64,000 nucleotides of DNA from the NCBI GenBank assembly GCA_031253335.1, contig JAIRWF010000037.1, positions 44,585 to 108,584 on the forward strand, written 5' to 3'. The translations under genes were made by a program, and so were the position numbers. Within the stretch, counting starts at the first letter, position 1. The number at the start of each line of letters is the position of its first letter. This DNA is from Streptococcaceae bacterium. GTDB taxonomy: Bacteria > Bacillota > Bacilli > Lactobacillales > Streptococcaceae. Below are positions 46,044 through 56,104 of this stretch, one piece after another. Under the pieces are notes generated by a model. The model saw nothing but the letters and a program-made list of their open reading frames with translations, ran no database searches and was not told the DNA's origin.

Positions 46044-46581
46044 TTAATAAACTCCTTACCACTTCTGGATACAAGTCATACTCCATCGCATGGACACTTG
46101 CTTCATAGGCATCCAAATCCTCGATCCATGGCAACTTGCGCTGCGCAATGATTTTACCCGTATCTACCCCAGAATCCACCCAGTGTACCGTCACGCCTAA
46201 ACCGTCCTTATCCGCATGACTTTCCTCAATCGCGCGGGGCGTCCCGCCGTGCTTCGGTAGATAAGACGGATGAATGTTGACAATCTTCCCTTCATAGCTC
46301 GCAAGCAAGGTCGGCCCAATGATTTTCATATAGCCTGCCAAAAGAACCAGGTCAATCTTTTCATTATCCAGCAAGTTTACAAGTGCCGCTTCATAATCCA
46401 CTTTCGTGGCAAAGTCTTTGCGCTCAAAGGCGAAAGCACGTACACCCAATTTCTCAGCGCGTTTCAAGACATAAGCATCACGATGATCACTGAAAACAAA
46501 CTCGACTTCTTTTGGAAAACGCTCCACCAAGACTTGAAAATTCGAGCCATTCCCCGAAGCAAATATCGCTAATCGTTTCAT
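46036..46581 (-). CDS. purN: Phosphoribosylglycinamide formyltransferase
   Basis: 181 aa. ASGNGSNFQ opening and the catalytic [12 protein letters not shown] with downstream [12 protein letters not shown]. Start overlaps purM by ATGA. Confidence 0.95.
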   Translation of the reverse strand: MKRLAIFASGNGSNFQVLVERFPKEVEFVFSDHRDAYVLKRAEKLGVRAFAFERKDFATKVDYEAALVNLLDNEKIDLVLLAGYMKIIGPTLLASYEGKIVNIHPSYLPKHGGTPRAIEESHADKDGLGVTVHWVDSGVDTGKIIAQRKLPWIEDLDAYEASVHAMEYDLYPEVVRSLLND

Positions 46582-47597
46582 TTGATGATGACAGCCTCTC
46601 CAGAACGCTTGACCATGCGCCCGACTTCAAAAACCTCAAGCTCCGCTTTGACTGACGCCACATTTTCAGGTGCGACCGCCAAGAGCATGCCGAGACCCAT
46701 ATTGAAAATCTCAAACATCTCGCCGTGCTTAATCTCCCCAATCCGCTCCAAAGCCTTGAAAATTGGCAAAATTGGCCAACTCCCTTCCTGAATCTCAGCG
46801 GCCAAATCTTCCCCATACATCCGTGGCAAATTCTCTTGAAAACCACCACCCGTGATGTGAGCAATTCCCTTGATGAAGCCTTTTTGAATCAAAGGCAAGA
46901 CCTCTTTCACATAAATTTTCGTCGGTGTCAACAACTCCTCAATCAAAGCTTTGCCGTCGAGTTCAGGTAAACTCTCATTCAAGTCAAAATCTTTAAAGAC
47001 CTTGCGAACCAAAGAATAGCCGTTCGAGTGAATCCCAGAAGACGCTAAGCCCAAGAGCACATCGCCCTCTGCGACATTTTTCTCGCCATCAATAAGCTGC
47101 GATTTCTCAGCAATCCCGACCGCAAAGCCTGCAATATCATAGTCATCTACCGGCATGATTCCAGGGTGTTCCGCCGTTTCCCCGCCAATCAAAGCAGCAC
47201 CCGCCTGTACGCAACCTTCAGCCACGCCGGCGACCACTTGTTCCAATTTCTCAGGTTGTGTTTTGCCAACGGCTAGATAATCCAGGAAATACAAGGGCTC
47301 CGCACCTGCTGCGACAATATCATTCACACACATCGCCACACAATCAATGCCAATAGTGTTGTGCTTATTTGCTTGAATGGCGAGCTGCAATTTTGTTCCC
47401 ACACCATCAGTTCCAGAAATCAGGACGGGCTCTTCATAGTTTTTCAATACCGAGAGATCAAAAGCCCCTCCAAAGCCACCGAGACCGCCAAGAACACCGA
47501 GACGTTCTGTACGTTTCACGTGTTTTTTGATGCGAGAGACAACTTCGTAGCCGGCCTCGACATCGACACCAGACTTGGCATAAGCATTTTTAGACAT
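46578..47597 (-). CDS. purM: Phosphoribosylformylglycinamidine cyclo-ligase
   Basis: 339 aa. AIR synthase patterns [26 protein letters not shown] and [13 protein letters not shown]. Overlaps the end of purF. Confidence 0.95.
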   Translation of the reverse strand: MSKNAYAKSGVDVEAGYEVVSRIKKHVKRTERLGVLGGLGGFGGAFDLSVLKNYEEPVLISGTDGVGTKLQLAIQANKHNTIGIDCVAMCVNDIVAAGAEPLYFLDYLAVGKTQPEKLEQVVAGVAEGCVQAGAALIGGETAEHPGIMPVDDYDIAGFAVGIAEKSQLIDGEKNVAEGDVLLGLASSGIHSNGYSLVRKVFKDFDLNESLPELDGKALIEELLTPTKIYVKEVLPLIQKGFIKGIAHITGGGFQENLPRMYGEDLAAEIQEGSWPILPIFKALERIGEIKHGEMFEIFNMGLGMLLAVAPENVASVKAELEVFEVGRMVKRSGEAVIIK

Positions 47598-49098
47598 TTT
47601 GGGACTCCTTGAGCAAATATTTTTCTTCCGCCGCTTGATTGGGCGTATCAGGTTTGGGTTCAGCAGTCAAACTCGCTGTGTAAGCATCCTCATAATCGTA
47701 GAGTGGAGTTGGATAATCACCTGTGAAATAGCTGAGCGTCAAATCTTTGTGCCCGATAGCTTCTACAAGCCCATCGACAGACAAATAAGTCAGGCTATCT
47801 GCTTCGATCAAGTCTCGAATTTCTTCGACCGTGTGAGTCGCTGCAATCAGCTCCTCCCGCTTTTGAATGTCAATCCCGTAAAAACAAGGGTAGGCAAGAG
47901 GCGGTGACGCAATCACGACATGGACTTCCGCAGCACCAGCTTCTTTGAGCAAACGGACAATCCTTCGCGACGTCGTTCCCCGCACAATTGAATCATCTAC
48001 CATGATGACGCGTTTACCTTCGACCACTCCCCGCACCGCAGAGAGCTTCATACGAACACCTTGTTCTCGGAGTTCTTGCGTCGGCTGGATAAAGGTCCGT
48101 GCCACATATTGATTTTTGATTAAGCCCATCTCATAAGGCAAGCCTGATTCTTCCGCATAGCCCGAGGCGGCAGACAGGCTGGAATTTGGTACCCCAATGA
48201 CCATATCCGCATCAATCTGAGCTTCCCTTGCCAAAATACGGCCACTCTGTTTTCTCGCATTGTGGACATTCACCCCGTGAATGATGCTGTCAGGACGCGC
48301 AAAATAAATATATTCCATACTACAAATGTTGAGTTGGGTGTTGTTGGTATAAGTATCGACCTGGATGCCCTTGTCATTGATGATGACCACTTCGCCTGGA
48401 TTCACGTCTTGAAGCCAAGTGGCCCCCACTACATCAAAGGCACAAGTTTCAGACGCCACTACGATGGCCCCATTAGCCATTTTACCAATCGACAAAGGCC
48501 GAAAACCATTTGGGTCCAGCGCCGCAATCAGGCTATCTTCGACCATCATCAAATAAGCAAAACCACCTTTCACAGTGTTTAACGCTTCTTTGATGCGTCC
48601 CATCATCTCGGGGTGATGGCTCCTGCGAATGAGATGCATCAGGACTTCAGTATCCGAAGTCGAGCTAAAAATCGCGCCGTTTTTTTCGAGCTCCGTGCGC
48701 AAAGAATCAGCGTTCGTGAGATTTCCATTATGCGCGAGGCCAAAGGATTTCCCGAGAAATTCAAAGAGAAAAGGTTGAATATTGTCAATCCGCGCATTTC
48801 CTGCTGTCGCATAGCGCACATGCCCTATCGCAGCTGTCCCCGTCAGGCTTTCCAAATTTTCAGGCTTTTTGAAAACGTCGGTAACAAGCCCTAACCCTCG
48901 AAAACGCTTGAGCTGTCCCTTATCATTCGTGAGAATGCCAGCGCCCTCTTGCCCCCGATGTTGCAGTGCGTGCAAGCCAAAATAAGTCAGACGCGCGGCA
49001 TCCGGATGATTCCACACACCGAAAAGGCCACACTCTTCGTTGAGGTGAGAGGCCTCATCCGTATTTTCAATTTTGTCAAACCAAGATTTATCGTTCAT
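47590..49098 (-). CDS. purF: Amidophosphoribosyltransferase
   Basis: 502 aa. A propeptide of about 22 residues ends at EE and the glutaminase starts with the nucleophile Cys in CGLFGVW. PRPP motif [13 protein letters not shown]. First committed purine step. The PurBox promoter at 49128-49203 starts the purF-purM-purN-hprT-purH operon. Confidence 0.96.
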   Translation of the reverse strand: MNDKSWFDKIENTDEASHLNEECGLFGVWNHPDAARLTYFGLHALQHRGQEGAGILTNDKGQLKRFRGLGLVTDVFKKPENLESLTGTAAIGHVRYATAGNARIDNIQPFLFEFLGKSFGLAHNGNLTNADSLRTELEKNGAIFSSTSDTEVLMHLIRRSHHPEMMGRIKEALNTVKGGFAYLMMVEDSLIAALDPNGFRPLSIGKMANGAIVVASETCAFDVVGATWLQDVNPGEVVIINDKGIQVDTYTNNTQLNICSMEYIYFARPDSIIHGVNVHNARKQSGRILAREAQIDADMVIGVPNSSLSAASGYAEESGLPYEMGLIKNQYVARTFIQPTQELREQGVRMKLSAVRGVVEGKRVIMVDDSIVRGTTSRRIVRLLKEAGAAEVHVVIASPPLAYPCFYGIDIQKREELIAATHTVEEIRDLIEADSLTYLSVDGLVEAIGHKDLTLSYFTGDYPTPLYDYEDAYTASLTAEPKPDTPNQAAEEKYLLKESQNV

Positions 49099-49127
49099 TC
49101 TTTCTCTTTCTCGAACTTTATAGTCTT

Positions 49128-49203
49128 ATTTTACGTGGATTTTACTGAAAATGAAAAGAAAAACTGCTAAATCGTTCAAATTTAGCAGTTAATGTTCGGA
49201 AAA
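49128..49203 (-). promoter_or_regulatory. purF promoter with PurBox
   Basis: PurBox TTTTCCGAACATT (49191-49203) matches AWWWCCGAACWWT at 12 of 13. The -10 TAAAAT is at 49128-49133. The distance from the PurBox centre (49197) to the expected start (about 49121) is 76 bp, the distance established for PurR-activated promoters of Lactococcus lactis. The hairpin 49157-49190 lies between. Confidence 0.8.
49157..49190 (-). terminator. Terminator after the ykgJ-like gene
   Basis: AACTGCTAAAT-TTGAACG-ATTTAGCAGTT-TTTC on the reverse strand, inside the purF control region. Confidence 0.85.
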
Positions 49204-49204
49204 C

Positions 49205-49708
49205 TTATTTTTGAATTTTTTCTTGGAGCTTCTCCACAAACTCATAGGCAGCTGGGCAATACAAGGTATTTTTAATCGTTAAGTGATTGATCTGGTAGAT
49301 TTTCTTGCGATCGGTGTGAGGGAATTCACGGCAAGCTTTGGGACGGACGTCATAGATACGACAGAGATTGTCGTCCCCGAGAAATGGGCAAGGCATGCTT
49401 TGAAAAACCTTGTCACCGTCCTCATCCACACGTAAATAAGTCGCCTCGAAACTTTGCAAGCTCATGTGGAGGTGCTTTGCGATGCGCTCAATATCTGCTT
49501 CCGTAAAAAGTGGTCCGAGGGTCTTGCAGCAATTTGCGCACTGCGTGCAATCAATCTCCGAAAAGACTTCCTCGTGGACTTGGAGTGCCAATTGGTCGAG
49601 ATTTTTGGGTGGTTTTTTCTTGAGCTGCGCGAGAAACTTGCGGTGTTGTGCTTGATGCGCTTCAGCGAGTTTGCGGTAGGACTCGATATCAATCGTGTGC
49701 GTGGTCAT
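49205..49708 (-). CDS. YkgJ-family cysteine-cluster protein
   Basis: 167 aa. CTQCANCC and PCPFLGDDNLCRIYDVRPKACREFP make the Fe/Zn-binding Cys cluster of the CxxCxxCC family (YkgJ/UPF0153). Function unknown. TGCTACAAT ends 7 nt before the ATG with no Shine-Dalgarno, so the mRNA is probably leaderless; this promoter lies inside an ABC-F gene remnant. Confidence 0.85.
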   Translation of the reverse strand: MTTHTIDIESYRKLAEAHQAQHRKFLAQLKKKPPKNLDQLALQVHEEVFSEIDCTQCANCCKTLGPLFTEADIERIAKHLHMSLQSFEATYLRVDEDGDKVFQSMPCPFLGDDNLCRIYDVRPKACREFPHTDRKKIYQINHLTIKNTLYCPAAYEFVEKLQEKIQK

Positions 49709-49713
49709 TTGTC

Positions 49714-49846
49714 TTATTGTAGCATTTTGAGTTCCATTTTTCGAGTGGCAACAGCGTCGATAAAGTGCTGATTATGCTCCACTAGAATCATCGCCGGTTT
49801 AAATTCCTGTAAAAGTGTAATGATTTGCTCTTGATTATAAACATCT
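49714..49846 (-). pseudogene. 3' remnant of an ABC-F ATPase gene
   Basis: The frame reads EFKPAMILVEHNQHFIDAVA and ends KMELKMLQ before a TAA. This is the H-switch end of an ABC-F protein (Lsa/Vga-like); nothing of the P-loop, signature or Walker B parts is present. The remnant is cut at its upstream side exactly where the stem-loop element 49853-50090 begins. Confidence 0.65.
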
Positions 49847-49852
49847 CTAAAC

Positions 49853-50090
49853 GGGCGTGTCTATCTCCGCCACTTCGTGTCGGGCTGTCCGCTCTGACAA
49901 CCCTACGAGCATCGCTGTAAGGTGCAGACCGCACCAACAGCCATCCTATCGCTAAGGCGCTTTAGCGCCTTAGAGCGAATGGACACGCTTTAGCCAGGCA
50001 AAAATGCAGGGAGTTGCCAAGCGACTTGCCAGCAATGCTTGCTTAGCGAGCATGGACAGCGCAGCGCACAGCGCGGAGATAGAGGTAACC
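49853..50090. mobile_element. MITE-like stem-loop element, copy 1
   Basis: 238 bp, visibly richer in GC than its surroundings. Ends GGGCGTG and GGTAACC flank a perfect 11-bp inverted repeat TCTATCTCCGC/GCGGAGATAGA (49860-49870, 50073-50083). Inside is the hairpin CTAAGGCGC-TTTA-GCGCCTTAG-like (about 49952-49975). The same ends bound copy 2 at 51224-51343. No coding capacity of note. Confidence 0.6.
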
Positions 50091-50257
50091 TAAAAAACTA
50101 TCTCGACCAAGTCAAAATAGCTTCTTTTGAAAAGAACTGTCCTGAAATAAGTCGAGAGCACATAAAACAAGCGATTTGCGAGTTCTCATTGACGTCAAGA
50201 CTTAAAATTTCAAGTGCGGATACCTCTTCTGGTTTAGTTGGCTTTATTATCGCAAAG
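50091..50257. other. Unassigned stretch beside the element
   Basis: 167 bp after the gpx stop. A rightward frame reads CPEISREHIKQAICEFSLTS and continues to the end of this stretch, looking like a piece of a real protein, but it has no start of its own outside the element. Probably a remnant; not identified. Confidence 0.3.
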
Positions 50258-50734
50258 TTAGAGCAGTTTTTCAATCTCAGGGGCGAGTTTTTCAGGGCTT
50301 GTGGCGGAGGCAAAGCGCGTGAGGACTTTCCCCTCGCGGTCGATGAGGAACTTCGTGAAGTTCCATTTGATGGCTTTGCCGGCGACACCTGGGGCTGCGT
50401 CTTTCAAGAATTTGTAGAGGGGATTCGCGTTTTCACCGTTGACGTCGATTTTTTGAAACATGGTAAAAGTCACGCCATAGTTGAGCTGGCAAAATTCTTG
50501 AATCTCGGCGTTCGTGCCTGCGTCTTGGTGGGCAAATTGATTGCAAGGAAAGCCCAGAATCTCGAGACCTTTATCGTGGTAGTCTTTGTAGAGCTTCTCA
50601 AGGCCTTCAAATTGGGGCGTGAAGCCACATTTGCTCGCAGTATTGACAACGAGGACGACTTTGCCTGAATAGTCGGACATTTGGACTTCTTCGCCATTCA
50701 TTTTGGTTGCGGTGAAATCGTAAAATTGGGTCAT
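50258..50734 (-). CDS. gpx: Glutathione peroxidase-like thiol peroxidase
   Basis: 158 aa from the ATG at 50734. Peroxidatic Cys in [11 protein letters not shown], and [10 protein letters not shown], with WNFTKFLID. Cys replaces selenocysteine, as usual in bacteria. It overlaps sufU by ATGA and is therefore coupled to it. Confidence 0.92.
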   Translation of the reverse strand: MTQFYDFTATKMNGEEVQMSDYSGKVVLVVNTASKCGFTPQFEGLEKLYKDYHDKGLEILGFPCNQFAHQDAGTNAEIQEFCQLNYGVTFTMFQKIDVNGENANPLYKFLKDAAPGVAGKAIKWNFTKFLIDREGKVLTRFASATSPEKLAPEIEKLL

Positions 50735-51204
50735 GCGTGTGCCTCTTTGACTTCTGCGGTGTGATTGTCCGTCTGAACAGCTTTTTTGAGGGCATTCCAT
50801 GCAAGGGTACTGCATTTCACGCGTTGGGGGAATTTCGAGACGCCTGCGAGAAATTGAGCGTCGCCCAGCTGGTCTTTATCCACTTTGGCGCCTGTTACCA
50901 TCTGGGAGAAAAGCTCGGCGAGTGCGAGGACTTCTGCTTTGCTCTTGCCTAGGACGAGGTCGGTCATCATAGAAGCCGACGCCGTGCTAATCGTGCAGCC
51001 ATGGCCTGAAAAAGCGATTTCCGAGATTTTGTCGTCAGTAAAATCAACCGTTAAGCGGATGACATCGCCACAGGTCGGGTTGTTGAGATCAATCACGCAG
51101 CCTTGCGTGAGCTCGCCCGCGTGGCGCGGATGGTCGGCGTGATCGCGAATCGCCATTTGTTCAAATTTTGTGCCGTAAAGTTCGTTGAGTTTTGAAAGTG
51201 CCAT
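50731..51204 (-). CDS. sufU: SufU-type iron-sulfur scaffold/zinc-dependent sulfurtransferase
   Basis: 157 aa from the ATG at 51204 (AAAGGA). Cys in [16 protein letters not shown] and RVKCSTLAW are the three zinc ligands of SufU, with the SufU insertion between. It normally sits in a sufCDSUB operon; here it is alone, after purL and before gpx. Confidence 0.9.
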   Translation of the reverse strand: MALSKLNELYGTKFEQMAIRDHADHPRHAGELTQGCVIDLNNPTCGDVIRLTVDFTDDKISEIAFSGHGCTISTASASMMTDLVLGKSKAEVLALAELFSQMVTGAKVDKDQLGDAQFLAGVSKFPQRVKCSTLAWNALKKAVQTDNHTAEVKEAHA

Positions 51205-51223
51205 GTCAAATCCTTTTGATGAT

Positions 51224-51343
51224 GGGCGTGTCAAAAAAACCTTTTTGTTTTAAAGACTAACGCTGAGAATCGTTCATTCACTTGGCGTCTTACGCCAAGC
51301 GGTTCTCAAAGTTAGGCGAAAAAGAAGTTTTTTTGAGGTAACC
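51224..51343. other. Stem-loop element, copy 2 (purL-sufU spacer)
   Basis: GGGCGTG and GGTAACC ends around the 10-bp inverted repeat TCAAAAAAAC/GTTTTTTTGA (51231-51240, 51327-51336). Core 51264-51308: TGAGAATCG, TTCATTCA, CTTGGCGT, loop, ACGCCAAG, CGGTTCTCA. It shares its ends with copy 1 and its core with the purS-purQ element. Confidence 0.6.
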
Positions 51344-51459
51344 AATATTATAACAGCTTTTACATTAAATAGCGAGGAGTGCGACTCAGAAGGTGTATGC
51401 TTTGTAAGTAAAAAGCCCTTCCTAAAATCAGAGTAAAAAGGACTTTTTTAGAAATATTT

Positions 51460-53673
51460 TTAAGCCATCAGCTCCGGAATCGCGTTTTCATAAGTTGCAT
51501 AAGCTTCGTCAGATCTGACAGAAATTCCATTGATGTTGAGCACGCCGTCAGACGTGACTTCCCCGATGCTGTCAAATTTGACGGAAAGTTTAGCGGCCAA
51601 GTTCTCAATATCTGACGCTTTGTCAGGGTTGACAGTAAGAATAAATCGTCCCTGTGTTTCACTGAAAAGCTGCTTGTCAGTTCCGTCAAATTTAACGGAA
51701 ACGCCAAAACCCTTATCAAACGCAGATTCTGCAAGGGCAATCGCTAAGCCACCTTCGGAGAGGTCATGGGCAGACTGGACAAGGCCTGCTTGGATAGCAG
51801 ATAACACAAAGTCTTGATTTTTCTTCTCAGCGTCCAAATCAAAATCAATCGTCCCACTGATGTCACCCGTCAGAAGTTTCTGGAGTTCTGACCCGCTGAA
51901 ATCATCGCCTGTCTCACCGACCAGATAAATCACATCCCCTGCTTGCTTGAAATCCTGCGTTGTGATAAAATCTGTGTCCTCAATCAGGCCCACCATGCCA
52001 ATCATCGGTGTGGGCAAAATGGCTTCACCGCTCGTCTCATTATAAAGTGAAACATTGCCCGAAATGACAGGCGTATCGAGCGCCAAGCAAGAACGCGTAA
52101 TCCCGTCAGCGGCCGTCGTCAATTCCCAGAATTGCTCCGGTTTCTCAGGATTACCGAAATTCAAGCAGTCCGTGATAGCAAGTGGTTTCCCGCCGCTTGC
52201 AACAATATTGCGTGCTGCTTCTGCCACGGCAATGGCACCACCTTTTTCAGGGTCCAGATAGAGATAGCGGGCGTTACAGTCCGTCGTCATGGCAAGCGCC
52301 TTTTTCGTGCCACGCACCCGCAGCACTGCGGCGTCTGAGCCAGGTGCCACCACCGTATTTGTCATGACGCGCGAGTCATAAGTCTCGTAAATGCTACGTT
52401 TAGACGCAATCGTAGGCTGTTTGAGCAAAGCAAGGAAGATGTCATTCACATCTGAAATTTCAGGTTGCCAACTGCCGACTTTGGCAAATTCAGCCACGCG
52501 TGCAGGCACTTTCGCTTCGCGGTAATAGGTCGGTGCATCTTCAGCGAGTGAGTCAACAGGGACTTTCGCCGCAAGCTTTCCCTTGTGATACAAGGTATAA
52601 AAGCCGTCGTCCGTGACTTCGCCGATATTGACCGCATCAAGGTCGTATTTCTTGAAGACGTCTATGATTTCCTGCTCGTGGCCCTGCTTGATGCAAAGCA
52701 CCATGCGCTCCTGGCTTTCAGAGAGCATCATTTCATAAGGAATCATCTCTGTTTCGCGCTGTGGCACCTTGTCAAGATTCAAAATCATGCCGCTGCCTGC
52801 TTTCGATGCCATTTCAGAGGTGGAAGAAACCAATCCTGCAGCTCCCATATCTTGAATGCCAACCAATACGTCGCCATGCTCATTGATGACTTCGATACAG
52901 GCCTCCAGCAAGAGTTTTTCCATAAACGGATCGCCGACTTGCACCGCAGAACGCTGGGTTTCATTGCCGCTTCCAAATTCTTTCGAGGCAAAAGAAGCCC
53001 CGTGAATCCCGTCACGGCCAGTTTTTGCCCCCACGTAGAAAATGGAATTCCCAACACCCTTGGCTTGGCCTTTTTGAATGTGCTTTTGCTCAATCAGCCC
53101 CACACATAGGACGTTGACCAAAGGATTTCCTGTGTAGCTCTCGTCAAAAGCGACTTCGCCACCGACCGTCGGAATCCCGATACAGTTGCCGTAGCCCGCA
53201 ATCCCAGCGACGACCTGATCGACAATGTGGCGCGTGTGGGCATTGTCAATCTGACCGAAACGCAAGCTGTCCAAAATCGCGATGGGACGCGCGCCCATGC
53301 TGAAAATGTCGCGAATAATCCCGCCAGAGCCAGTCGCCGCGCCCTCGTAAGGCTCGACATAACTCGGATGATTGTGCGACTCCGCCTTGAACACAACCGC
53401 CAGCCCGTCGCCAATATCCACAACGCCAGCGCCCTCGCCAGGCCCCATGAGGACTTGCTTGCCCGTCGTTGGGAACTTCTTCAACACAGGCTTTGAGTTC
53501 TTGTAGCAGCAATGCTCGCTCCACATAACGGCGTACATGCCGGTCTCCGTGAAATTCGGCAGACGTCCGCCTAGGATTTCATCTTTGATTTTGTTGTATT
53601 CGTCGTCCGTAAGCCCCCACTCACGGTAGATTTTCGTGCTTTGGATTTCTTCTGGGGAAAGTTCTACGGTCAT
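51460..53673 (-). CDS. purL: Phosphoribosylformylglycinamidine synthase, small-type subunit II
   Basis: 737 aa, the short PurL that works with PurS and Pur[21 protein letters not shown] near residue 90 and DMGAAGL mark the ATP/FGAR sites. Overlaps the purQ stop by ATGA. Three to four copies of the dispersed palindrome lie in its 3' third, coding VKFD stretches. Confidence 0.95.
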   Translation of the reverse strand: MTVELSPEEIQSTKIYREWGLTDDEYNKIKDEILGGRLPNFTETGMYAVMWSEHCCYKNSKPVLKKFPTTGKQVLMGPGEGAGVVDIGDGLAVVFKAESHNHPSYVEPYEGAATGSGGIIRDIFSMGARPIAILDSLRFGQIDNAHTRHIVDQVVAGIAGYGNCIGIPTVGGEVAFDESYTGNPLVNVLCVGLIEQKHIQKGQAKGVGNSIFYVGAKTGRDGIHGASFASKEFGSGNETQRSAVQVGDPFMEKLLLEACIEVINEHGDVLVGIQDMGAAGLVSSTSEMASKAGSGMILNLDKVPQRETEMIPYEMMLSESQERMVLCIKQGHEQEIIDVFKKYDLDAVNIGEVTDDGFYTLYHKGKLAAKVPVDSLAEDAPTYYREAKVPARVAEFAKVGSWQPEISDVNDIFLALLKQPTIASKRSIYETYDSRVMTNTVVAPGSDAAVLRVRGTKKALAMTTDCNARYLYLDPEKGGAIAVAEAARNIVASGGKPLAITDCLNFGNPEKPEQFWELTTAADGITRSCLALDTPVISGNVSLYNETSGEAILPTPMIGMVGLIEDTDFITTQDFKQAGDVIYLVGETGDDFSGSELQKLLTGDISGTIDFDLDAEKKNQDFVLSAIQAGLVQSAHDLSEGGLAIALAESAFDKGFGVSVKFDGTDKQLFSETQGRFILTVNPDKASDIENLAAKLSVKFDSIGEVTSDGVLNINGISVRSDEAYATYENAIPELMA

Positions 53674-54350
53674 GCGTTCACCTCCTGGATCACAAAATTT
53701 TTCAGCACGGAGGCAAAGAGTTTTTGGCCATCTGAGCCACCGAGCAAGTCTTCCACGGCGCGTTCAGGGTGGGGCATCATGCCAAGGACGTTGCCGCGGG
53801 CGTTGGTAATGCCTGCGATATTTTGGGCAGAGCCATTGGGATTGCCATTTTCATAGGTAAAAGCGATTTGATTGTTCGCTTTGAGGCTAGCGAGTTCTTC
53901 AGGGGTTGCGATATACTGACCTTCGCCGTGAGCGATTGGGAGGCTAATCACTTCATTTTCTGCGTATTCGGAGGTGAATTTTTTCGTGTTATTGACGCGC
54001 AAACTTTGCCATTTGCTGACGAATTTCAAGCTGTCGTTGCGAATGAGCGCGCCTGGGAGAAGACCCAATTCGCAGAGAATTTGAAAGCCGTTGCAGGTGC
54101 CAAAAACAGGCTTGCCTTCGTTGGCCAAGCGTTTGATTTCTGGGGCGATGTTGGCAAAGGCTGAAATGGCGCCACAGCGCAGGTAGTCGCCATAGCTAAA
54201 GCCGCCAGGAATGAGGACGCCGTCGAAGCCTTCAAGAGAGCTTTCATCGTGCCAGACGAACTCGGCGTCAGCGTTCATAATGTCCCTGATCGCCCAGAGC
54301 AGGTCGAAGTCACAGTTCGAGCCGGGGAATTGAATGACTGCAAATTTCAT
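53670..54350 (-). CDS. purQ: Phosphoribosylformylglycinamidine synthase, glutaminase subunit
   Basis: 226 aa from ATG 54350 ([16 protein letters not shown]). Nucleophile Cys in [11 protein letters not shown], His/Glu near the C-terminus ([10 protein letters not shown]). There is no Shine-Dalgarno within 20 nt of this ATG; the expected AAAGGAGG lies right after the purS stop, 140 nt away, separated by a stem-loop element. The frame also continues 26 codons upstream to a TTG, so a longer N-terminus is possible but not conserved in type. Confidence 0.92.
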   Translation of the reverse strand: MKFAVIQFPGSNCDFDLLWAIRDIMNADAEFVWHDESSLEGFDGVLIPGGFSYGDYLRCGAISAFANIAPEIKRLANEGKPVFGTCNGFQILCELGLLPGALIRNDSLKFVSKWQSLRVNNTKKFTSEYAENEVISLPIAHGEGQYIATPEELASLKANNQIAFTYENGNPNGSAQNIAGITNARGNVLGMMPHPERAVEDLLGGSDGQKLFASVLKNFVIQEVNA

Positions 54351-54353
54351 AAT

Positions 54354-54490
54354 CGTAGTGCAAAAGTGAACGTTTTGGTTTTGAGCATAACGCAGAAAGT
54401 CGTTCATTGACTTGAAACACAGTTTCAAGCGACTTTCTAAACAACAGCTAAAATCAGCTCACTGTGCCTAAAATTGGCACATTTGCACTT
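54354..54490. other. Stem-loop element between purS and purQ
   Basis: Outer arms GTGCAAA/TTTGCAC (54358-54364, 54482-54488). Core 54394-54438: AGAAAGTCG, TTCATTGA, CTTGAAAC, loop, GTTTCAAG, CGACTTTCT, fully paired. The core differs from copy 2 in the stems but keeps pairing and the unpaired TTCATTNA. Two more small hairpins (GTGCC/GGCAC; AGCT/AGCT) lie at its right side. Confidence 0.6.
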
Positions 54491-54498
54491 CCTCCTTT

Positions 54499-54741
54499 CT
54501 AGTCTAAAACCTCAACAGAATAAGTTTCCATATTGGGATTGGCGAGGAGTTGATCTGCGATTTCAGCAACTTTGGCTTTGGCTTCGTCGGCTCTGCCTTC
54601 AAAATCAATATCAAAATATTTGCCCATTTTGAGCTCGTTTACTGCAGTATAGCCCATTTTGCGGGTGGCGTTTTTGATAGCTTGGGCTTGAGGGTCAAGG
54701 ATTGACGCCTTGTAAGTGACGTAAACACGGATTTTTGTCAT
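54499..54741 (-). CDS. purS: Phosphoribosylformylglycinamidine synthase subunit PurS
   Basis: 80 aa, full length, VRVYVTYKASILDPQAQAIKNA pattern. Structural subunit that joins PurL and PurQ. AAAGGAGG follows its stop but no gene starts directly after it. Confidence 0.94.
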   Translation of the reverse strand: MTKIRVYVTYKASILDPQAQAIKNATRKMGYTAVNELKMGKYFDIDFEGRADEAKAKVAEIADQLLANPNMETYSVEVLD

Positions 54742-54796
54742 TGTTCGTTTAAGATGTGAGCCCGACCTTTACAGACAAGCCGGGCTCAATTCCTTT

Positions 54797-55996
54797 CTAC
54801 TCTGTTGTTTTTGTTTTGACGTTGACGCGGGGTTTGCGAGGTGCCGCAGATTTTGCAGCTGTCGTTGCTTTTGTGGCAGCAGACTTAGTTGCTGCACTAC
54901 TTGTCGTTTTGGGTTTACTTGTCGTGACTTTGACGCTCTGGCCAAGTGTCTCATCTTCTGTCTTAACATCGCTTGCAGCATTTGCCGTAGTTGTCGTTTT
55001 TGAGGTACTAGAGCTAGCCGTTGCAGCGCTTGAAGGGTGTGGCTTGGTATTGGTTACTTTAACACTTTGTCCTAAACCGTCATCCTCGCCTGACGTAGAA
55101 GTCGGGGTATCCGTTGCGCTGGTAGCTGAGAGTGCATTGGCGCTAAGTCCTGCAAAGGCGGAGTTGACAATCGCTGAAAGCTCATCTTGAAGACCTGTAA
55201 AAATGTTTGAGAGGCCTGGAAAGTCTGGTGCGGAAGGATGCGCGCTTGAAGACTGTGGCGTTTCTTCAACCACAAAGCGCTTAGGCACGACTTTTTCTTT
55301 GAGGTCTTTTAAGATGGTCTCATAGACCGGGATAATGTCGCCCAAATCACGTCTGAAGACGTCTTTATCCATGTGCTTACCGTCTTTATCCCAGAGACGG
55401 CAGGTGTCGGGTGTTATCTCATCTGCCAGAGTCACGAGGCCCAGATTATTTTTTCCAAACTCGAGCTTGAAGTCCACAAGCGTCAAGCCAATCTGCTGCC
55501 AGAGCCCTTTTAAGAGCGTATTGATTTTTCGGGTTTCATTTTTTATAGACATGAGCTCAAAGGTATTGACAAGGCCCAGATAAGCGATGTGATCCTCGTT
55601 GATGAAGGGGTCATCGAGCGCATCAGACTTGTAATAGAACTCAATGATCGGCTCTTTAAGCTCAGCCCCTTCTTCAAGGCCGAAGCGCTTGGCAAATGAG
55701 CCTGCGACAACATTGCGCAAAACGACTTCCATTGGAATCATTGTGATGTCACGGTTGAGCTGCTCTGTGTCTGAGACTTGCCGGATAAAATGGGTTGAGA
55801 TACCCGCCTCGTTAAGCTTTTCGTAGATGATACTTGAAATTTGATTATTGAGTGCGCCTTTGCCTGGGATTTCTTCCTTGCGGGCACCGTTTAAGGCCGT
55901 TGCTTGGTCCAGATACTCGACCCAAAGTGTCCCTTCCTCGTCAGTTTCATAGAGTTTTTTGGCTTTGCCTTCATAACGTAGTGCTTTCTTTTCCAC
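54797..55996 (-). CDS. purC: SAICAR synthetase with long low-complexity tail
   Basis: 399 aa; the family is usually about 235-240. Residues 1-237 are a normal PurC ([27 protein letters not shown]). Residues about 240-399 are Ser/Thr/Ala/Lys-rich and include two similar units, [14 protein letters not shown] and [14 protein letters not shown]. The frame is continuous with no frameshift, and the tail ends 55 bp before purS. First gene of the purC-S-Q-L unit. Confidence 0.93.
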   Translation of the reverse strand: MEKKALRYEGKAKKLYETDEEGTLWVEYLDQATALNGARKEEIPGKGALNNQISSIIYEKLNEAGISTHFIRQVSDTEQLNRDITMIPMEVVLRNVVAGSFAKRFGLEEGAELKEPIIEFYYKSDALDDPFINEDHIAYLGLVNTFELMSIKNETRKINTLLKGLWQQIGLTLVDFKLEFGKNNLGLVTLADEITPDTCRLWDKDGKHMDKDVFRRDLGDIIPVYETILKDLKEKVVPKRFVVEETPQSSSAHPSAPDFPGLSNIFTGLQDELSAIVNSAFAGLSANALSATSATDTPTSTSGEDDGLGQSVKVTNTKPHPSSAATASSSTSKTTTTANAASDVKTEDETLGQSVKVTTSKPKTTSSAATKSAATKATTAAKSAAPRKPRVNVKTKTTE

Positions 55997-56021
55997 GTTT
56001 CATTCCTCACTTTCTAGCTTT

Positions 56022-56097
56022 AGTTTATCTTTTTTAGGCGGAGAAAAAAAGCCCGAATAGGGGCTTTTAGGATTTTCAGACAGGATTGTTCGGATTT
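56022..56097 (-). promoter_or_regulatory. purC promoter with PurBox
   Basis: PurBox AAATCCGAACAAT (56085-56097) matches AWWWCCGAACWWT perfectly. The -10 TAAACT is at 56022-56027; PurBox centre to expected start (about 56015) is 76 bp. No -35 is visible, as expected for PurR-activated promoters. The hairpin 56043-56068 lies between. Confidence 0.85.
56043..56068 (-). terminator. recD2 terminator inside the purC control region
   Basis: AAAAGCCC-CTATTC-GGGCTTTT-TTTC on the reverse strand. Confidence 0.8.
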
Positions 56098-56104
56098 TTG
56101 AGGC

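Noticed and set aside
49085..49098. Third copy of the TCGTTCATT core at the purF start, and one in hprT
   Set aside because: Only the 9-mer matches; there are no stems around it and both are in coding sequence.
50039..50668. Rightward 209-codon frame across the element and gpx
   Set aside because: It runs antisense to gpx and starts inside the stem-loop element; only the short part 50091-50257 is not explained otherwise.
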